64,000 nucleotides of DNA, taken from NCBI RefSeq assembly GCF_030813505.1, contig NZ_JAUSUE010000003.1; one strand, written 5' to 3'. The stretch's first letter is position 1, and each line of letters starts with the position of its first letter. This stretch comes from Pectinatus haikarae (lineage in GTDB: Bacteria; Bacillota; Negativicutes; Selenomonadales; Selenomonadaceae). The notes below the pieces were generated by a model. That model was not told the origin of the DNA. It worked only from the letters and a program-made list of their open reading frames with translations, and searched no databases. This document shows positions 24,848-33,356 of the stretch, in pieces. Made by a program: the position numbers and the translations under genes.

Positions 24848-25735
24848 ATGGACATAACAACAAAATATGGTATTCTTTATAATTGCTATAATATTGCCCG
24901 GCATAAGAATGGGCAGGTGTCCGAATGCATTTGCCAGCAGGAAAGTCCTCTCACTATAAGTGGTACGATATATTTTCCTTATTACAGAGAAAATGAGCGT
25001 CGTAAGCTTTCACCTTCCATAAAATTTTACAGTAATGGCAGCGTGAAATCTCTTTATCTGGAGGAACAGACCATAATAAAATCTTCTTTAGGCAATTTTC
25101 CTGCAGAGCTAATCACCTTTTACCCTGACGGCAGTCTTTGCCGTGTCTTTCCGTTAAACGGCAAAATAACCGGTTATTGGAGTGAAGAGAGTGAAATTAA
25201 GCTTATCGAAAAAATGCCGTTTTCTTTTTTCGGCGGTGCTTTTTCAGCAAGACCTATGTGTTTTCATTTTTATGAAGACGGAAAGTTAAAAAGTCTCACA
25301 TTGCAGCCAAGTGAACGTATATTACTGAATACCCCCGCCGGTAAATTGAAAATCAAATGCGGCTTTTCTCTTTACGAAGATGGCAGTCTTCGCTCGACAG
25401 AACCGGCTGCTGCCCAGAAAATATCCACAGCTATAGGAGAAATAACTGTTTTTGATCCTGACAGCGTGAATGTGAGCGCTGACAACGGCTCACTTATTTT
25501 CACCAAAACAGGTGATATTGCTTCACTGAAAACGACATCTTCAATCACTGTCACTGATACACACGGCCACAGTTTTGAAATAACCCCCATAAAAACAGTT
25601 CATCCGCTCAATGAAAATGCACTGCTCATACTGCCGCTGCTATTGAAATTTACGGATGGCTGCATAACAATAATACGCAGCGGACTGGAGCAGTACAGCT
25701 ATCCCGTTGACCAAACTCATTTTACAATAATTTAA
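24848..25735 (+). CDS. Hypothetical protein with MORN-like FYxDGSLKSL repeats
   Basis: Not a family I recognise by name. The 295-residue protein contains repeated segments of the type FYSNGSVKSLYL, FYPDGSLCRVFPL, FYEDGKLKSLTL and LYEDGSLRSTEP at about 35-60 residue intervals, separated by beta-rich stretches. This resembles MORN or toxin-immunity-like beta-hairpin repeats. No signal peptide or membrane segment is seen, so it is probably cytosolic. ATG at 24848 is chosen because AGAGGAG lies 7 bases before it. It follows the anfO-like gene by 108 bases in the same direction and is likely co-expressed, which hints at a nitrogenase-related role. Confidence 0.7.
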   Translation: MDITTKYGILYNCYNIARHKNGQVSECICQQESPLTISGTIYFPYYRENERRKLSPSIKFYSNGSVKSLYLEEQTIIKSSLGNFPAELITFYPDGSLCRVFPLNGKITGYWSEESEIKLIEKMPFSFFGGAFSARPMCFHFYEDGKLKSLTLQPSERILLNTPAGKLKIKCGFSLYEDGSLRSTEPAAAQKISTAIGEITVFDPDSVNVSADNGSLIFTKTGDIASLKTTSSITVTDTHGHSFEITPIKTVHPLNENALLILPLLLKFTDGCITIIRSGLEQYSYPVDQTHFTII

Positions 25736-25776
25736 TGCTCTTATCTGTTAAAATTATTTCAGGCCGCTTCCTATCT

Positions 25777-26466
25777 TCAGGCAAATTTCACAGCAGCAAT
25801 ACAGATTAATAAATTGGCCAGCATTGCCGCATAATCTCCCGCATTAAGCTTTGTCGAAGCCATGAAGGTCCTTTTTTTCTTATCGGAAAACCCTCGCAGG
25901 GATAAACTTATCGCCATATTTTCACTGCGGGATATGGCTTTGAAAACCATCGGCTTGAGAATCATCATATAATCCACAATGCGCCGCACGGGATTGCCTG
26001 CGGAATGAAATCCTCTGCATGCCTGAGCTTGCCGTACCTCTTTGCTTTCTTTCAGCAGATCGGGCACAAAACGCAATACAGCAGTTATCATAAAAGCATA
26101 ATCATACGGCAGACGGCATTGCTTTACAAGCGATGCCGTTATTGATTGTGTCGGCGTTGTTGCCACAAGTATCAACAAAGACACCGCCATTATAAACATT
26201 TTATAGGCAGACCCCACTGCCAAAAACAAGGATGTACCGAAAAGCAGCTGTATGAGAGCGAGCACTACAGCAAATACAGTCAGAGCACCGATACCCTTCC
26301 ACAAAACTTTACCGCCGCCCATTAAGGCGGCACAGAACAATTCCAGAAAAATAAGAATACCCAATGCATAGAGGCTCGCAGTACAAAGACTTGCTACTGA
26401 CACTGTCAGCGCCATAAGCAGCTTTGTCAATGCTGCAAAATCAATTACACTAATTGTTTTTGCCAT
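25777..26466 (-). CDS. ecfT: ECF transporter transmembrane component T
   Basis: CbiQ/EcfT-type membrane scaffold of 229 residues that couples the ATPases to the substrate-binding S component. About five membrane segments are visible in residues 15-110 and 205-225. The cytoplasmic coupling region holds the two characteristic A-R-x motifs: QACRGFH near 145 and SLRGF near 185. ATG at 26466 follows GGAGGGAAG and overlaps the upstream ATPase gene by 17 bases. Third gene of a compact three-gene operon (S-A fusion, A, T). Confidence 0.9.
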   Translation of the reverse strand: MAKTISVIDFAALTKLLMALTVSVASLCTASLYALGILIFLELFCAALMGGGKVLWKGIGALTVFAVVLALIQLLFGTSLFLAVGSAYKMFIMAVSLLILVATTPTQSITASLVKQCRLPYDYAFMITAVLRFVPDLLKESKEVRQAQACRGFHSAGNPVRRIVDYMMILKPMVFKAISRSENMAISLSLRGFSDKKKRTFMASTKLNAGDYAAMLANLLICIAAVKFA

Positions 26467-27265
26467 TTTCTTCCCTCCGGACAGCAATTTTGTTGTATAA
26501 TTCCGCCGGTGTCAGGCACAGCTCCAGCTTCATTTCATGACTGATGCGCACAGCTTCAGGCAGTTCCAGCCCCAGTGCAGCAGTCCTTTCTTCATCCGTG
26601 AACAGCTCACGCGGCGTTCCCTCAAAAGCTATACATTTATTGGAAAGAACCAGAACCCTATCCGCATGCTCTGCCAGAATATCCATGTCATGCGTTATCA
26701 GTATAATTCCTATTCCCTTCTTATTCAGCTTTCTCATCAGACGCAGCAGAACAGTCCGTTCCCTGCAGTCCTGTCCCGAAGTCGGTTCATCAAGGATCAG
26801 CAGCTTAGGTACAGCAGCAAGCGCAGAGGCTATTGACAGCCTTTGCTTGTCTCCCAGCGACAAAAGCTGCGGCATGCACTCCTGCTTATCTGCCAGCTCC
26901 GTATCAATGAGTGCCTGCTGCACATTTTCCTCTGCCAGCTTTATATCCATTCCCAGTGCCAGAGGTGCATAAGCAGCCTCGCTGTGCACCGAAGATGCAA
27001 ACAGCTGGTGATCGGGATTCTGAAACACATAGCCTATATCCTTTGCCAATATATAAGATGGCATATCGCTGATAATTTTTCCGTTGAGTTCAATAGTTCC
27101 CGCATCCGGTTTCATAAGTCCCATAATAAGCCGGGTAAGCGTAGTCTTACCCGTGCCGTTGCGTCCTGCCACAGCCGTTATCAGCGTTGTGTCTATCTGC
27201 ACGTTTATATCGTTAAAAATCTTTTCCCTGGCATAGGAAAAAGAAATATTTTTCAGATTCAGCAT
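26450..27265 (-). CDS. ECF transporter ATP-binding protein
   Basis: ABC ATPase of 271 residues that powers vitamin or metal uptake. Walker A is GRNGTGKTTLTRL near residue 35-46, Q-loop VFQNPDHQ near 82, Walker B LLILDEPTSGQD near 155, and H-loop ITHD near 190. The ABC signature reads LSLGDKQR instead of LSGGQ, a degenerate form that is common in one of the two ATPases of an ECF pair, so the catalytic site it contributes may be weaker. It overlaps the previous gene by 7 bases. Confidence 0.92.
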   Translation of the reverse strand: MLNLKNISFSYAREKIFNDINVQIDTTLITAVAGRNGTGKTTLTRLIMGLMKPDAGTIELNGKIISDMPSYILAKDIGYVFQNPDHQLFASSVHSEAAYAPLALGMDIKLAEENVQQALIDTELADKQECMPQLLSLGDKQRLSIASALAAVPKLLILDEPTSGQDCRERTVLLRLMRKLNKKGIGIILITHDMDILAEHADRVLVLSNKCIAFEGTPRELFTDEERTAALGLELPEAVRISHEMKLELCLTPAELYNKIAVRREENGKNN

Positions 27266-28542
27266 ATGCCCTGCCCCATTTCCCAGCGAATCTTCCAGCG
27301 AAGCGGAATAACTTCAGGATACACTTTATTTTCATACATATATTTAAAGCATTTATCCTTTTCTCCGCTTATTTTCAAATAAGATTTATCAATAACCGCC
27401 ATTTGGGCCTGCATATCAAGAACATATTTCAGATCATGTTCTGCCACTATAATAGTTTTACCGTCATCTTTATTTAACCTGTACAACAGCTCATAAATTT
27501 CTTTTGCTCCTTCAGGATCAACTGCGGCTACCGGTTCATCAAGGACAAGCACCGGTGTATCCATAGCCAGCACAGCAGCGATCACAAGGCGCTGCTTCTG
27601 ACCTCCTGACAATGAAGAAATTTTACGGCTGCCCATTTTTTCCAGACCTGTTTTTTTAAGAACGTCATCACGTTTTTTTATTATATCCAGCGGGTCCATG
27701 CCTATATTTTCCAAAGAAAAAGCTATTTCATCGTTAACAGTTTCCGTAACCAGCTGAGCTTCATAGTCAGCCATAACCACACCGAACTTTCTGTTCAAAA
27801 GGGCCGGATCATCGTTGATGATATCAAAACCGTCTATATTTATAGACGAATTTTCAAAGCCTCCGAAATAAGATGGTCTTACACCGGCCATAGAAAGGAG
27901 CAGCGTGGTCTTGCCACTGCCGTTTACACCGGTAATAACAAAGAAACTGTTTTTCGGTATAGTAAGATCAATATCATGCAGTATAAAAGGAGCTCTGTCT
28001 GCAATATTATCATCATTGAAAATTTTTGCCGCAGGTAAATACAAAAGTTGTCCGGCAATACTGCCCAGTGCCGCTACCAAAAGCACAGCAGGCAGCATTG
28101 CATAAAGATAAAGAGACATTGGCAGAGATAATACAATTTTTGTAAGCGTAACAAAAATACCGCCACTTATAAACGTAGTTATAAATATAATTATCACAGG
28201 TTCCAGTCTCAATCTGCCAAGCTTGAAATCAAGAATATGTGACCCAGCCAATAATGCGCATACCAGCGCTGCGACCGGATCACTTATCAGATTGGCATAC
28301 GGCAGAGCTGCCTTTGATGTCATCGTTGCTATTATTCCCGAAACCATGCCTATGCCGAATCCCTGACGCAGTGACGGTCTGCACAGCAATATAGCTGTTG
28401 CGTACATTACTATGTTCCAATTGAGGGATATTCCGCCTACATTAGGCGATATTATACGCAGTATAACACCTATAGCTAAAAGTAAAGTAGTTATAGTTAT
28501 CCAGCGCAGATCACTTTTATTATAACGTTTATTCTTCGTCAT
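27259..28542 (-). CDS. ECF S component fused to ATP-binding domain
   Basis: Residues about 10-175 contain roughly six hydrophobic helices resembling an ECF substrate-binding (S) subunit, perhaps TrpP-like. Residues about 185-427 are a complete ABC ATPase: Walker A TGVNGSGKTTLLL, signature LSGGQKQRLVIAA, Walker B VLVLDEPVAAVDPEG, H-loop AEHD. In most ECF systems these are separate proteins, so this is a genuine S-A fusion in one reading frame. Start ATG follows AAGGGA by 8 bases. The operon lacks a separate S gene, which supports this one being the specificity subunit. Substrate unknown. Confidence 0.85.
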   Translation of the reverse strand: MTKNKRYNKSDLRWITITTLLLAIGVILRIISPNVGGISLNWNIVMYATAILLCRPSLRQGFGIGMVSGIIATMTSKAALPYANLISDPVAALVCALLAGSHILDFKLGRLRLEPVIIIFITTFISGGIFVTLTKIVLSLPMSLYLYAMLPAVLLVAALGSIAGQLLYLPAAKIFNDDNIADRAPFILHDIDLTIPKNSFFVITGVNGSGKTTLLLSMAGVRPSYFGGFENSSINIDGFDIINDDPALLNRKFGVVMADYEAQLVTETVNDEIAFSLENIGMDPLDIIKKRDDVLKKTGLEKMGSRKISSLSGGQKQRLVIAAVLAMDTPVLVLDEPVAAVDPEGAKEIYELLYRLNKDDGKTIIVAEHDLKYVLDMQAQMAVIDKSYLKISGEKDKCFKYMYENKVYPEVIPLRWKIRWEMGQGIC

Positions 28543-28644
28543 TGGACCATTCCCTTATTTAAAATTCAGCTATGTTCTTTTACTTACCGACAAGATATAT
28601 TTTAACATGATAACTTCTTAAATCAAATCTTTTTATTTTTTGCA

Positions 28645-28690
28645 TAAAAATAAACCGCCGCAAATCAAAGTACAAGATTTACGGCAGTTT
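28645..28690 (-). terminator. Terminator after pseudokinase gene
   Basis: On the minus strand AAACTGCCGTAAATC pairs with GATTTGCGGCGGTTT (few mismatches), then ATTTTTAT, about 95 bases after the pseudokinase stop. Confidence 0.8.
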
Positions 28691-28783
28691 GGCCCGAAAG
28701 CTCCATTTATTTCCCAATAATCAATGCTATCGTGCTGTATCCGTCCATGCATATCAAGTACAGCACATACTCAAAAACCTATC

Positions 28784-30238
28784 CTATTTAAAAGCAAAAG
28801 TCATTTTTGCCGCTGTATCTGCATAGTTATCAGAGCGGAGGACCACCTTCAGCGCAGAATCCTGCCCAGAAGGTGAAAGCAATACTGCCTTGCCGAGCGG
28901 AATCTCAAATTTCAATTCTCCGCCTGCGGGAATATTTATATCGCGGCGATATTCAACAGCCTTTGCCTGATGACTGGTAATTGTATTTGGCGGGTCGTCA
29001 ATTTTAGCCAAATCAACATTATATGGTATCACTTTTACTATTGGATTTTTTATATCACTGTCTGTATTATTTTTTATGGAAAGTACAAGTTTGGCATTAT
29101 TGGGAAAGGACACTGCCTGCCCCCCTTTGGAACCCCCGGCATCAGACAAGTCAGAGGCCTTTCCCATATGCACCACTGTGACACCCGCATTTTCTTCCTG
29201 CGGTCTGTCAGGAAAAGCAAGGGAAACCCCCAGCTTTCCCTTGGCAAAACTGCCGGAACCGTCGCTTGCTGAAACTGCTGCCGAACCATCCCCCGCCGCT
29301 TCAGCGCCCATGCCTCTTTCAAGCTGCAGATCGGCCGCCTCGACTGCCGCGGCTTTTTGTTCACGGGCAAAAGCCTGCTTTGTCTGCATGTCCTTCACCG
29401 GATCATAAAAATGATTTGTGAACCATATTCCGCCTAAAATCAAAACGTAAATGGCTGCACATGCAGCAGCGATCTTATAAGGAGAAATAGTACCTGCATT
29501 TTTTACTGCCTTCAGCAGCTGATTTCCATTGCTGTAACGTTCATCCGGAGAACTGTCAAGACAACGTTTCAACACTTTTTCATATTTGCCCTTATAATCT
29601 GCCCCCAAAAAATTTTGCATTGTCATTCCCAAAGAATAAACATCACTGCGGAAATCTGTCCTGCCCATAACAGACTGCTCCGGCGGCGCAAAACCGATCA
29701 TCCCTTTATAAACAGACACATCTTCATAATTTTTTCCTTCCGCGGCATGATCAAGCCCGATAAACTTCACCCGTCCTCCCATAAACATTATATTCTTCGG
29801 GCTGATGGCACGATGCATTATCGCCTTATCATGCAGCGCTTTCATACCGCCTGCCAGCTGTGTGAAGATCATTTTTGCCAGTTCGTCACCGATCGGTTCA
29901 AGCTCCCGCTGCTTCATCCATTCGTCAAGCGTCGTTCCTGTCAGATATTCTTCAATGACGGTAGTGATGCCAGCTGCTGAATTTTCATTTGCATATATGA
30001 TCTGCGGCAAAGCAGGATCTGAAAATGATGCCAGTTTTTTATAGGCAAGATCTATACCATATATATGCTTCAATACAAAAAATTTTCCTGTATCCTTCGA
30101 CTTTACCAGCAGTGTTTCACCCTGACTGTTATTTTTCAATTCTCTGACAATCCTATAATTGTCTTCGATGCCATCTGCTGCAGATGCATTACTGCTTTCA
30201 GCCTGAGCCGCATCATTTACAAGCTGTTCCTGATCCAT
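28784..30238 (-). CDS. Membrane-anchored Ser/Thr protein pseudokinase
   Basis: The N-terminal kinase-like domain (about residues 25-270) keeps the ATP-site Lys (FFVLKHI), the Gly-Phe-Ala-Pro-Pro-Glu activation-loop end (IGFAPPEQ) and DVYSLGMTM. The catalytic loop HRD is HRAISPKN, so the catalytic Asp is Ala, and DFG is replaced by GLD, so phosphotransfer is not expected. A single membrane helix lies near 275-297, and the rest is an extracytoplasmic part: an Ala/Gly-rich linker and a beta-rich domain with paired strands. It may be a sensor or scaffold. ATG at 30238 is chosen by a weak AGG-type site; an ATG at 30349 would add 37 residues without one. Confidence 0.78.
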   Translation of the reverse strand: MDQEQLVNDAAQAESSNASAADGIEDNYRIVRELKNNSQGETLLVKSKDTGKFFVLKHIYGIDLAYKKLASFSDPALPQIIYANENSAAGITTVIEEYLTGTTLDEWMKQRELEPIGDELAKMIFTQLAGGMKALHDKAIMHRAISPKNIMFMGGRVKFIGLDHAAEGKNYEDVSVYKGMIGFAPPEQSVMGRTDFRSDVYSLGMTMQNFLGADYKGKYEKVLKRCLDSSPDERYSNGNQLLKAVKNAGTISPYKIAAACAAIYVLILGGIWFTNHFYDPVKDMQTKQAFAREQKAAAVEAADLQLERGMGAEAAGDGSAAVSASDGSGSFAKGKLGVSLAFPDRPQEENAGVTVVHMGKASDLSDAGGSKGGQAVSFPNNAKLVLSIKNNTDSDIKNPIVKVIPYNVDLAKIDDPPNTITSHQAKAVEYRRDINIPAGGELKFEIPLGKAVLLSPSGQDSALKVVLRSDNYADTAAKMTFAFK

Positions 30239-30669
30239 AAATTCCAACCTGCTTCTTCCATTTTTGTAAAATTCTGCCTCAATATCGCTGCAAAATAATC
30301 TTCGTTTTAATTTTATTATACTTTGTACCAATAAATTATAATTTGACATCGAACATAAAAATCCCTGTTTAATGAAAAATTTTATTGCAGCCAGGCGAAG
30401 TCCCTATCATATTTTTATTTACTTTATCATGGACTTGCAGCTATGCCTTCAAAGTGACTGACCATTTCTTTATATTATGATCTACACGCAATATCAATAC
30501 CCATGCTCTGATAAAGCCTTATTTATCCGTACCCGCACCAATAAAACCTATTATCAGTACGTATGCCTTTATCTTATGATCTTTCATCACCCCACTTACT
30601 ATTGCCAAAAATAAACCGCCCGCTGCTGTTTTAAAGCACGGGCGGTATTATTTCTGCAAACTTTACCTA
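30239..30669. other. Intergenic region upstream of pseudokinase gene
   Basis: 430 bases with no supported gene. It contains the 6-phospho-beta-glucosidase terminator at its right end and probably the pseudokinase promoter. A 22-codon reading on the minus strand near 30590-30522 starts well but stops soon and is not called. Confidence 0.4.
30605..30650 (-). terminator. Terminator after 6-phospho-beta-glucosidase gene
   Basis: On the minus strand ACCGCCCG pairs with CGGGCGGT around a 16-base loop that itself can pair, followed by TTATTTTT, about 25 bases after the stop codon. Confidence 0.88.
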
Positions 30670-32082
30670 TTATTTTTCATACAAAGCCTCGCCGTCAGTG
30701 GCAATGACATTTTTATACCAAAAAAATGAATCTTTTGTATATCTTTTCAAGGTTCCGCTGCCATCATCATTGCGATCGACATAAATAAAACCATATCTTT
30801 TTTTGAGTTCTGCCGTCGAAGCACTGACCACATCAATGCACCCCCAGGTCGTATACCCCATAACTGGAACACCATCTGAAATTGCTTCACCGACCTGTAA
30901 AAGATGCTGCTTCAAATAATCGATACGATAATCATCATGAACAGTTTTGCCTCCCTTTCCATCATCGACAAGCTCATCCACTGCCCCCAGACCATTTTCT
31001 ACGATAAATAAAGTTTTCTGCCAACGATCCCAAAAAACATTGAGCACATAACGCATTCCCTGTGGATCTATCTGCCAGCCCCATTCGGATGCAGGAAGAT
31101 ATGGATTTGAAACCCCGCCCATTATATTTCCCTGCCCTTTTATCTTCTTTTCTTCATCCGCAGTTTCGCAGACACTCATATAATAGCTGAAAGACACAAA
31201 GTCCACGGTATTTTTGAGAATTTCCGCATCATCTTTATCCTGTTTTAATTCGATATGATTTTCTCTGAAATAACGTTTCATATATCCCGGGTATTTCCCT
31301 CTGACGTGTACATCGCCAAAAAAATAATTCATATGATCTGCCTTCATTGCGGCGATCACATCGTCTGGATTTGGCGACAGCGGGTAGGTCGGCATACTTA
31401 ATACCATACAGCCGATCTTTGCCTTCGGCATCATTTCATGGCCTATTTTCGTTGCCAGGGCAGAAGCGACTAATTCGTGGTGAATTGCCTGATAGAGGTC
31501 CTGTTTAGACAATTGATCTTTCGGTGTGTAAATCCCTCCGCTCATGAAAGGTTCATGCAATACCGAGTTGATTTCGTTAAAAGTAAGCCAGTATTTTACC
31601 TTATCCTTGTATCTGGCAAAAACTGTTCTTACATAGCGTTCATAAAAACCGATGAGATCACGATTTACCCAGCCATCATATGCTTTAGCTAAATTCAGCG
31701 GTGTTTCATAATGTGATAACGTAACTAATGGCTCTATCCCATATTTATGGCATTCATCAAATAAACGATCATAAAATTCCAAACCTTTTTCGTTTGCTTC
31801 CGCATCGTCCCCCTGTGGAAAAATACGGCTCCACGCAATCGAAGTACGAAATGTCTTAAAACCCATTTCTGCGAAAAGTTTAATATCTTCGGGATAACGA
31901 TGATAAAAATCAATCCCTGTTAATTTCATATTATCTTCTGTCGGTAAATCCGTATGCGGCGTTTTTATCCCGCGCGGCATAACATCCTGAATACTTATTC
32001 CCTTGCCGTCTTCATTATAAGCGCCTTCACATTGGTTGGCCGCTACAGCACCACCCCATAAAAAATCTTTTGGAAATTTCAT
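30670..32082 (-). CDS. bglA: 6-phospho-beta-glucosidase, GH1
   Basis: Family GH1 enzyme that hydrolyses phosphorylated beta-glucosides (cellobiose-, arbutin- or salicin-phosphate) after PTS uptake. It has FLWGGAVAANQCEGAY at residues 8-23, the acid/base Glu in LTFNEIN (NEI replaces the common NEP) near 175, and the nucleophile Glu in LFIVENGLG near 370. The 470-residue length is normal. ATG at 32082 follows AAGGAG by 10 bases; the TTG at 32091 is too close to that site. It follows a LicT-like antiterminator gene by 27 bases, but no PTS permease gene is present. Confidence 0.93.
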   Translation of the reverse strand: MKFPKDFLWGGAVAANQCEGAYNEDGKGISIQDVMPRGIKTPHTDLPTEDNMKLTGIDFYHRYPEDIKLFAEMGFKTFRTSIAWSRIFPQGDDAEANEKGLEFYDRLFDECHKYGIEPLVTLSHYETPLNLAKAYDGWVNRDLIGFYERYVRTVFARYKDKVKYWLTFNEINSVLHEPFMSGGIYTPKDQLSKQDLYQAIHHELVASALATKIGHEMMPKAKIGCMVLSMPTYPLSPNPDDVIAAMKADHMNYFFGDVHVRGKYPGYMKRYFRENHIELKQDKDDAEILKNTVDFVSFSYYMSVCETADEEKKIKGQGNIMGGVSNPYLPASEWGWQIDPQGMRYVLNVFWDRWQKTLFIVENGLGAVDELVDDGKGGKTVHDDYRIDYLKQHLLQVGEAISDGVPVMGYTTWGCIDVVSASTAELKKRYGFIYVDRNDDGSGTLKRYTKDSFFWYKNVIATDGEALYEK

Positions 32083-32109
32083 TGTATCCAAACTCCTTTA
32101 TAAAAATTA

Positions 32110-32616
32110 TTATCTTTTTTGCGCCGCAAGCCAGTCCATATGCAGTGCAATAAAACCAGCTTCATCTTCGGCCATATTTATAGCAAACTTCTTATTAAGT
32201 TTCAGGACAGCTTCTCTGCCTATTCGAAACTCTTCCGGATAAAATCGCTGTATTTCCCAGATCATCATATTTCGTACAATATTACCATTTTTGAAGCGTT
32301 GAACAGCCATATGTATGTGGTCAGTCAAGGAAATATAAATACCTTCATTCAAATTTTTTCTGAGTTTACTTTCTGCCAATTCAATAATCTCATTGGATAT
32401 TTCCACATATTCTATGGACAAATCCGCTAAAAGTTTTTTCAGCTTCTCCATCATTTCATGATCAGAAAGCGTATAAACCTTATCAATCATTGAATCGTCA
32501 ATGAAATCCCCTATCCTTTTTTTAAACGCTATACCGCATCCCATGGCCACGATTTCCTGTCCATCTGTATTTTTACTGAGAATGACATTATTATTTAATA
32601 TCTTTTTTATCAGCAT
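32110..32616 (-). CDS. Truncated LicT/BglG-type transcription antiterminator
   Basis: RNA-binding antiterminator of beta-glucoside operons. Residues 1-56 are the CAT RNA-binding domain (MLIKKILNNNVILSKNTDGQ). Residues about 65-165 are PRD1, with both expected His (LTDHIHMA and GFIALHMDW). The protein then ends after 168 residues; family members are about 280 and carry a second domain, PRD2, that is activated by HPr. Inference: a deletion removed PRD2 and perhaps the PTS gene. The product may still bind RNA, possibly without normal control. AGGGAGAG lies about 10 bases before the ATG. Confidence 0.85.
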   Translation of the reverse strand: MLIKKILNNNVILSKNTDGQEIVAMGCGIAFKKRIGDFIDDSMIDKVYTLSDHEMMEKLKKLLADLSIEYVEISNEIIELAESKLRKNLNEGIYISLTDHIHMAVQRFKNGNIVRNMMIWEIQRFYPEEFRIGREAVLKLNKKFAINMAEDEAGFIALHMDWLAAQKR

Positions 32617-32645
32617 CTTAAATTACTCTCCCTGCAAAGAAGTAT

Positions 32646-32732
32646 TCATCCTTTATGCGAACGCAAAAAAGACGAATAAAACAGGGATTGCCCCTCGCTT
32701 TGTTCGTCTGTGAAATCCATACGCTCATTCAT
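32646..32732 (-). CDS. Possible 28-residue leader peptide overlapping RAT/terminator
   Basis: Short reading of 28 codons (begins MNERMDFTDEQ) with a strong site GGAGGG 6 bases before ATG 32732. It covers the RAT and most of the terminator that precede the antiterminator gene. Translation would melt these RNA folds. It has no recognised homologue and could be chance. Confidence 0.35.
   Translation of the reverse strand: MNERMDFTDEQSEGQSLFYSSFLRSHKG
32661..32709 (-). terminator. Leader terminator of antiterminator-glucosidase operon
   Basis: On the minus strand AGACGAACAAA pairs with TTTTATTCGTCT, with an inner AGGG/CCCT stem, followed by six T. It lies about 45 bases before the LicT-like gene and should end transcription without antiterminator. 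Confidence 0.85.
32685..32718 (-). promoter_or_regulatory. RAT-like antiterminator RNA site
   Basis: A 34-base element with ends GGATT and AATCC that pair, and inner blocks ACAAAGC and GGGGCAA resembling the ribonucleic antiterminator sites of LicT/BglG. It overlaps the 5' arm of the terminator, as RAT sites do. Confidence 0.65.
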
Positions 32733-32800
32733 TTTAATCCCTCCAAAAATTTCTTTTGAAGGTTTGGCCAACTAAATGTCACCATCCAAATATTAGTTTC

Positions 32801-32829
32801 ATATTAGCATACAAAACAATCAATGTAAA
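32801..32829 (-). promoter_or_regulatory. Promoter of antiterminator-glucosidase operon
   Basis: TTTACA and TAATAT on the minus strand with an exact 17-base spacer, about 70 bases before the leader peptide reading. Confidence 0.65.
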
Positions 32830-32899
32830 GATTATAAAAATTTTATTTATTCTATCAATAATTAATGTAAATTTATTCCCAGATATTTATTACAAAATC

Positions 32900-32928
32900 T
32901 TGCAATCAGCATTGTGACGTGATAAAAT
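32900..32928 (+). promoter_or_regulatory. Promoter of rpsT
   Basis: TTGCAA and TAAAAT with a 17-base spacer, 35 bases before the TTG start of rpsT. Confidence 0.7.
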
Positions 32929-32963
32929 ATTTAAATGAAATGTTATGTAAAGGAGTGAATTAA

Positions 32964-33230
32964 TTGCCAAATATTAAATCTTCAATTCAAAGCGTAAAAA
33001 CTGATGCAGAACGCCGCGCGAAAAACGTATCGGTGAAATCTACCGTTAAAACTGCTTTTCGTAAAGTCAATGATGCAGTTAAAGCTGGCAATGCTGATGA
33101 AGCTAAGTCTCTTTTAGCTGTTGCCTGCAAAAAAATAGATAAAGCTGCCGCTGATAATGTTTTTCATAAAAATGCAGCAGCCCGCCGCAAATCTCGCTTG
33201 GCTCAGAAAATCAACGCTCTGGCTAAATAA
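32964..33230 (+). CDS. rpsT: 30S ribosomal protein S20
   Basis: Primary 16S rRNA-binding protein of the small subunit. The 88-residue basic sequence, MPNIKSSIQSVKTDAERRAKN onward, is typical, with the conserved C-terminal HKNAAARRKSRLAQKIN. The start is TTG at 32964 with AAGGAG 8 bases upstream; no in-frame ATG is nearby. Rare start codons are often used for self-limited S20 translation. It is monocistronic with its own promoter and terminator. Confidence 0.97.
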   Translation: MPNIKSSIQSVKTDAERRAKNVSVKSTVKTAFRKVNDAVKAGNADEAKSLLAVACKKIDKAAADNVFHKNAAARRKSRLAQKINALAK

Positions 33231-33236
33231 TTTTTT

Positions 33237-33270
33237 ACCTGCTTCTATATATTGCGGAGCAGGTTTTTTT
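33237..33270 (+). terminator. Terminator after rpsT
   Basis: ACCTGCT pairs with AGCAGGT around a 14-base loop, followed by seven T. Confidence 0.88.
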
Positions 33271-33301
33271 ATGCCTTTAAAACTCTCTTAATAAAAAATG
33301 A

Positions 33302-33330
33302 TTGACACTAAAGCTTCTTTATGATAAAAT
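33302..33330 (+). promoter_or_regulatory. Promoter of tRNA cluster
   Basis: TTGACA and TAAAAT with a 17-base spacer, ending 26 bases before the first tRNA. Confidence 0.8.
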
Positions 33331-33356
33331 AGTTTTCGCAGTTATGAAAAGAATAT

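Noticed and set aside
26536..26972. Overlapping plus-strand readings in the ECF ATPase gene
   Set aside because: Shadows of an ABC ATPase with all motifs; no start signals.
29074..29408. Long opposite-strand and shifted readings within the pseudokinase gene
   Set aside because: They overlap the better-supported kinase-like frame, have no ribosome sites, and are explained by the Ala/Gly-rich linker composition.
30522..30590. Short minus-strand reading MKDHKIKAYVLIIGFIGAG
   Set aside because: Only about 22 codons, weak ribosome site, no continuation after the stop; could be chance or a remnant.
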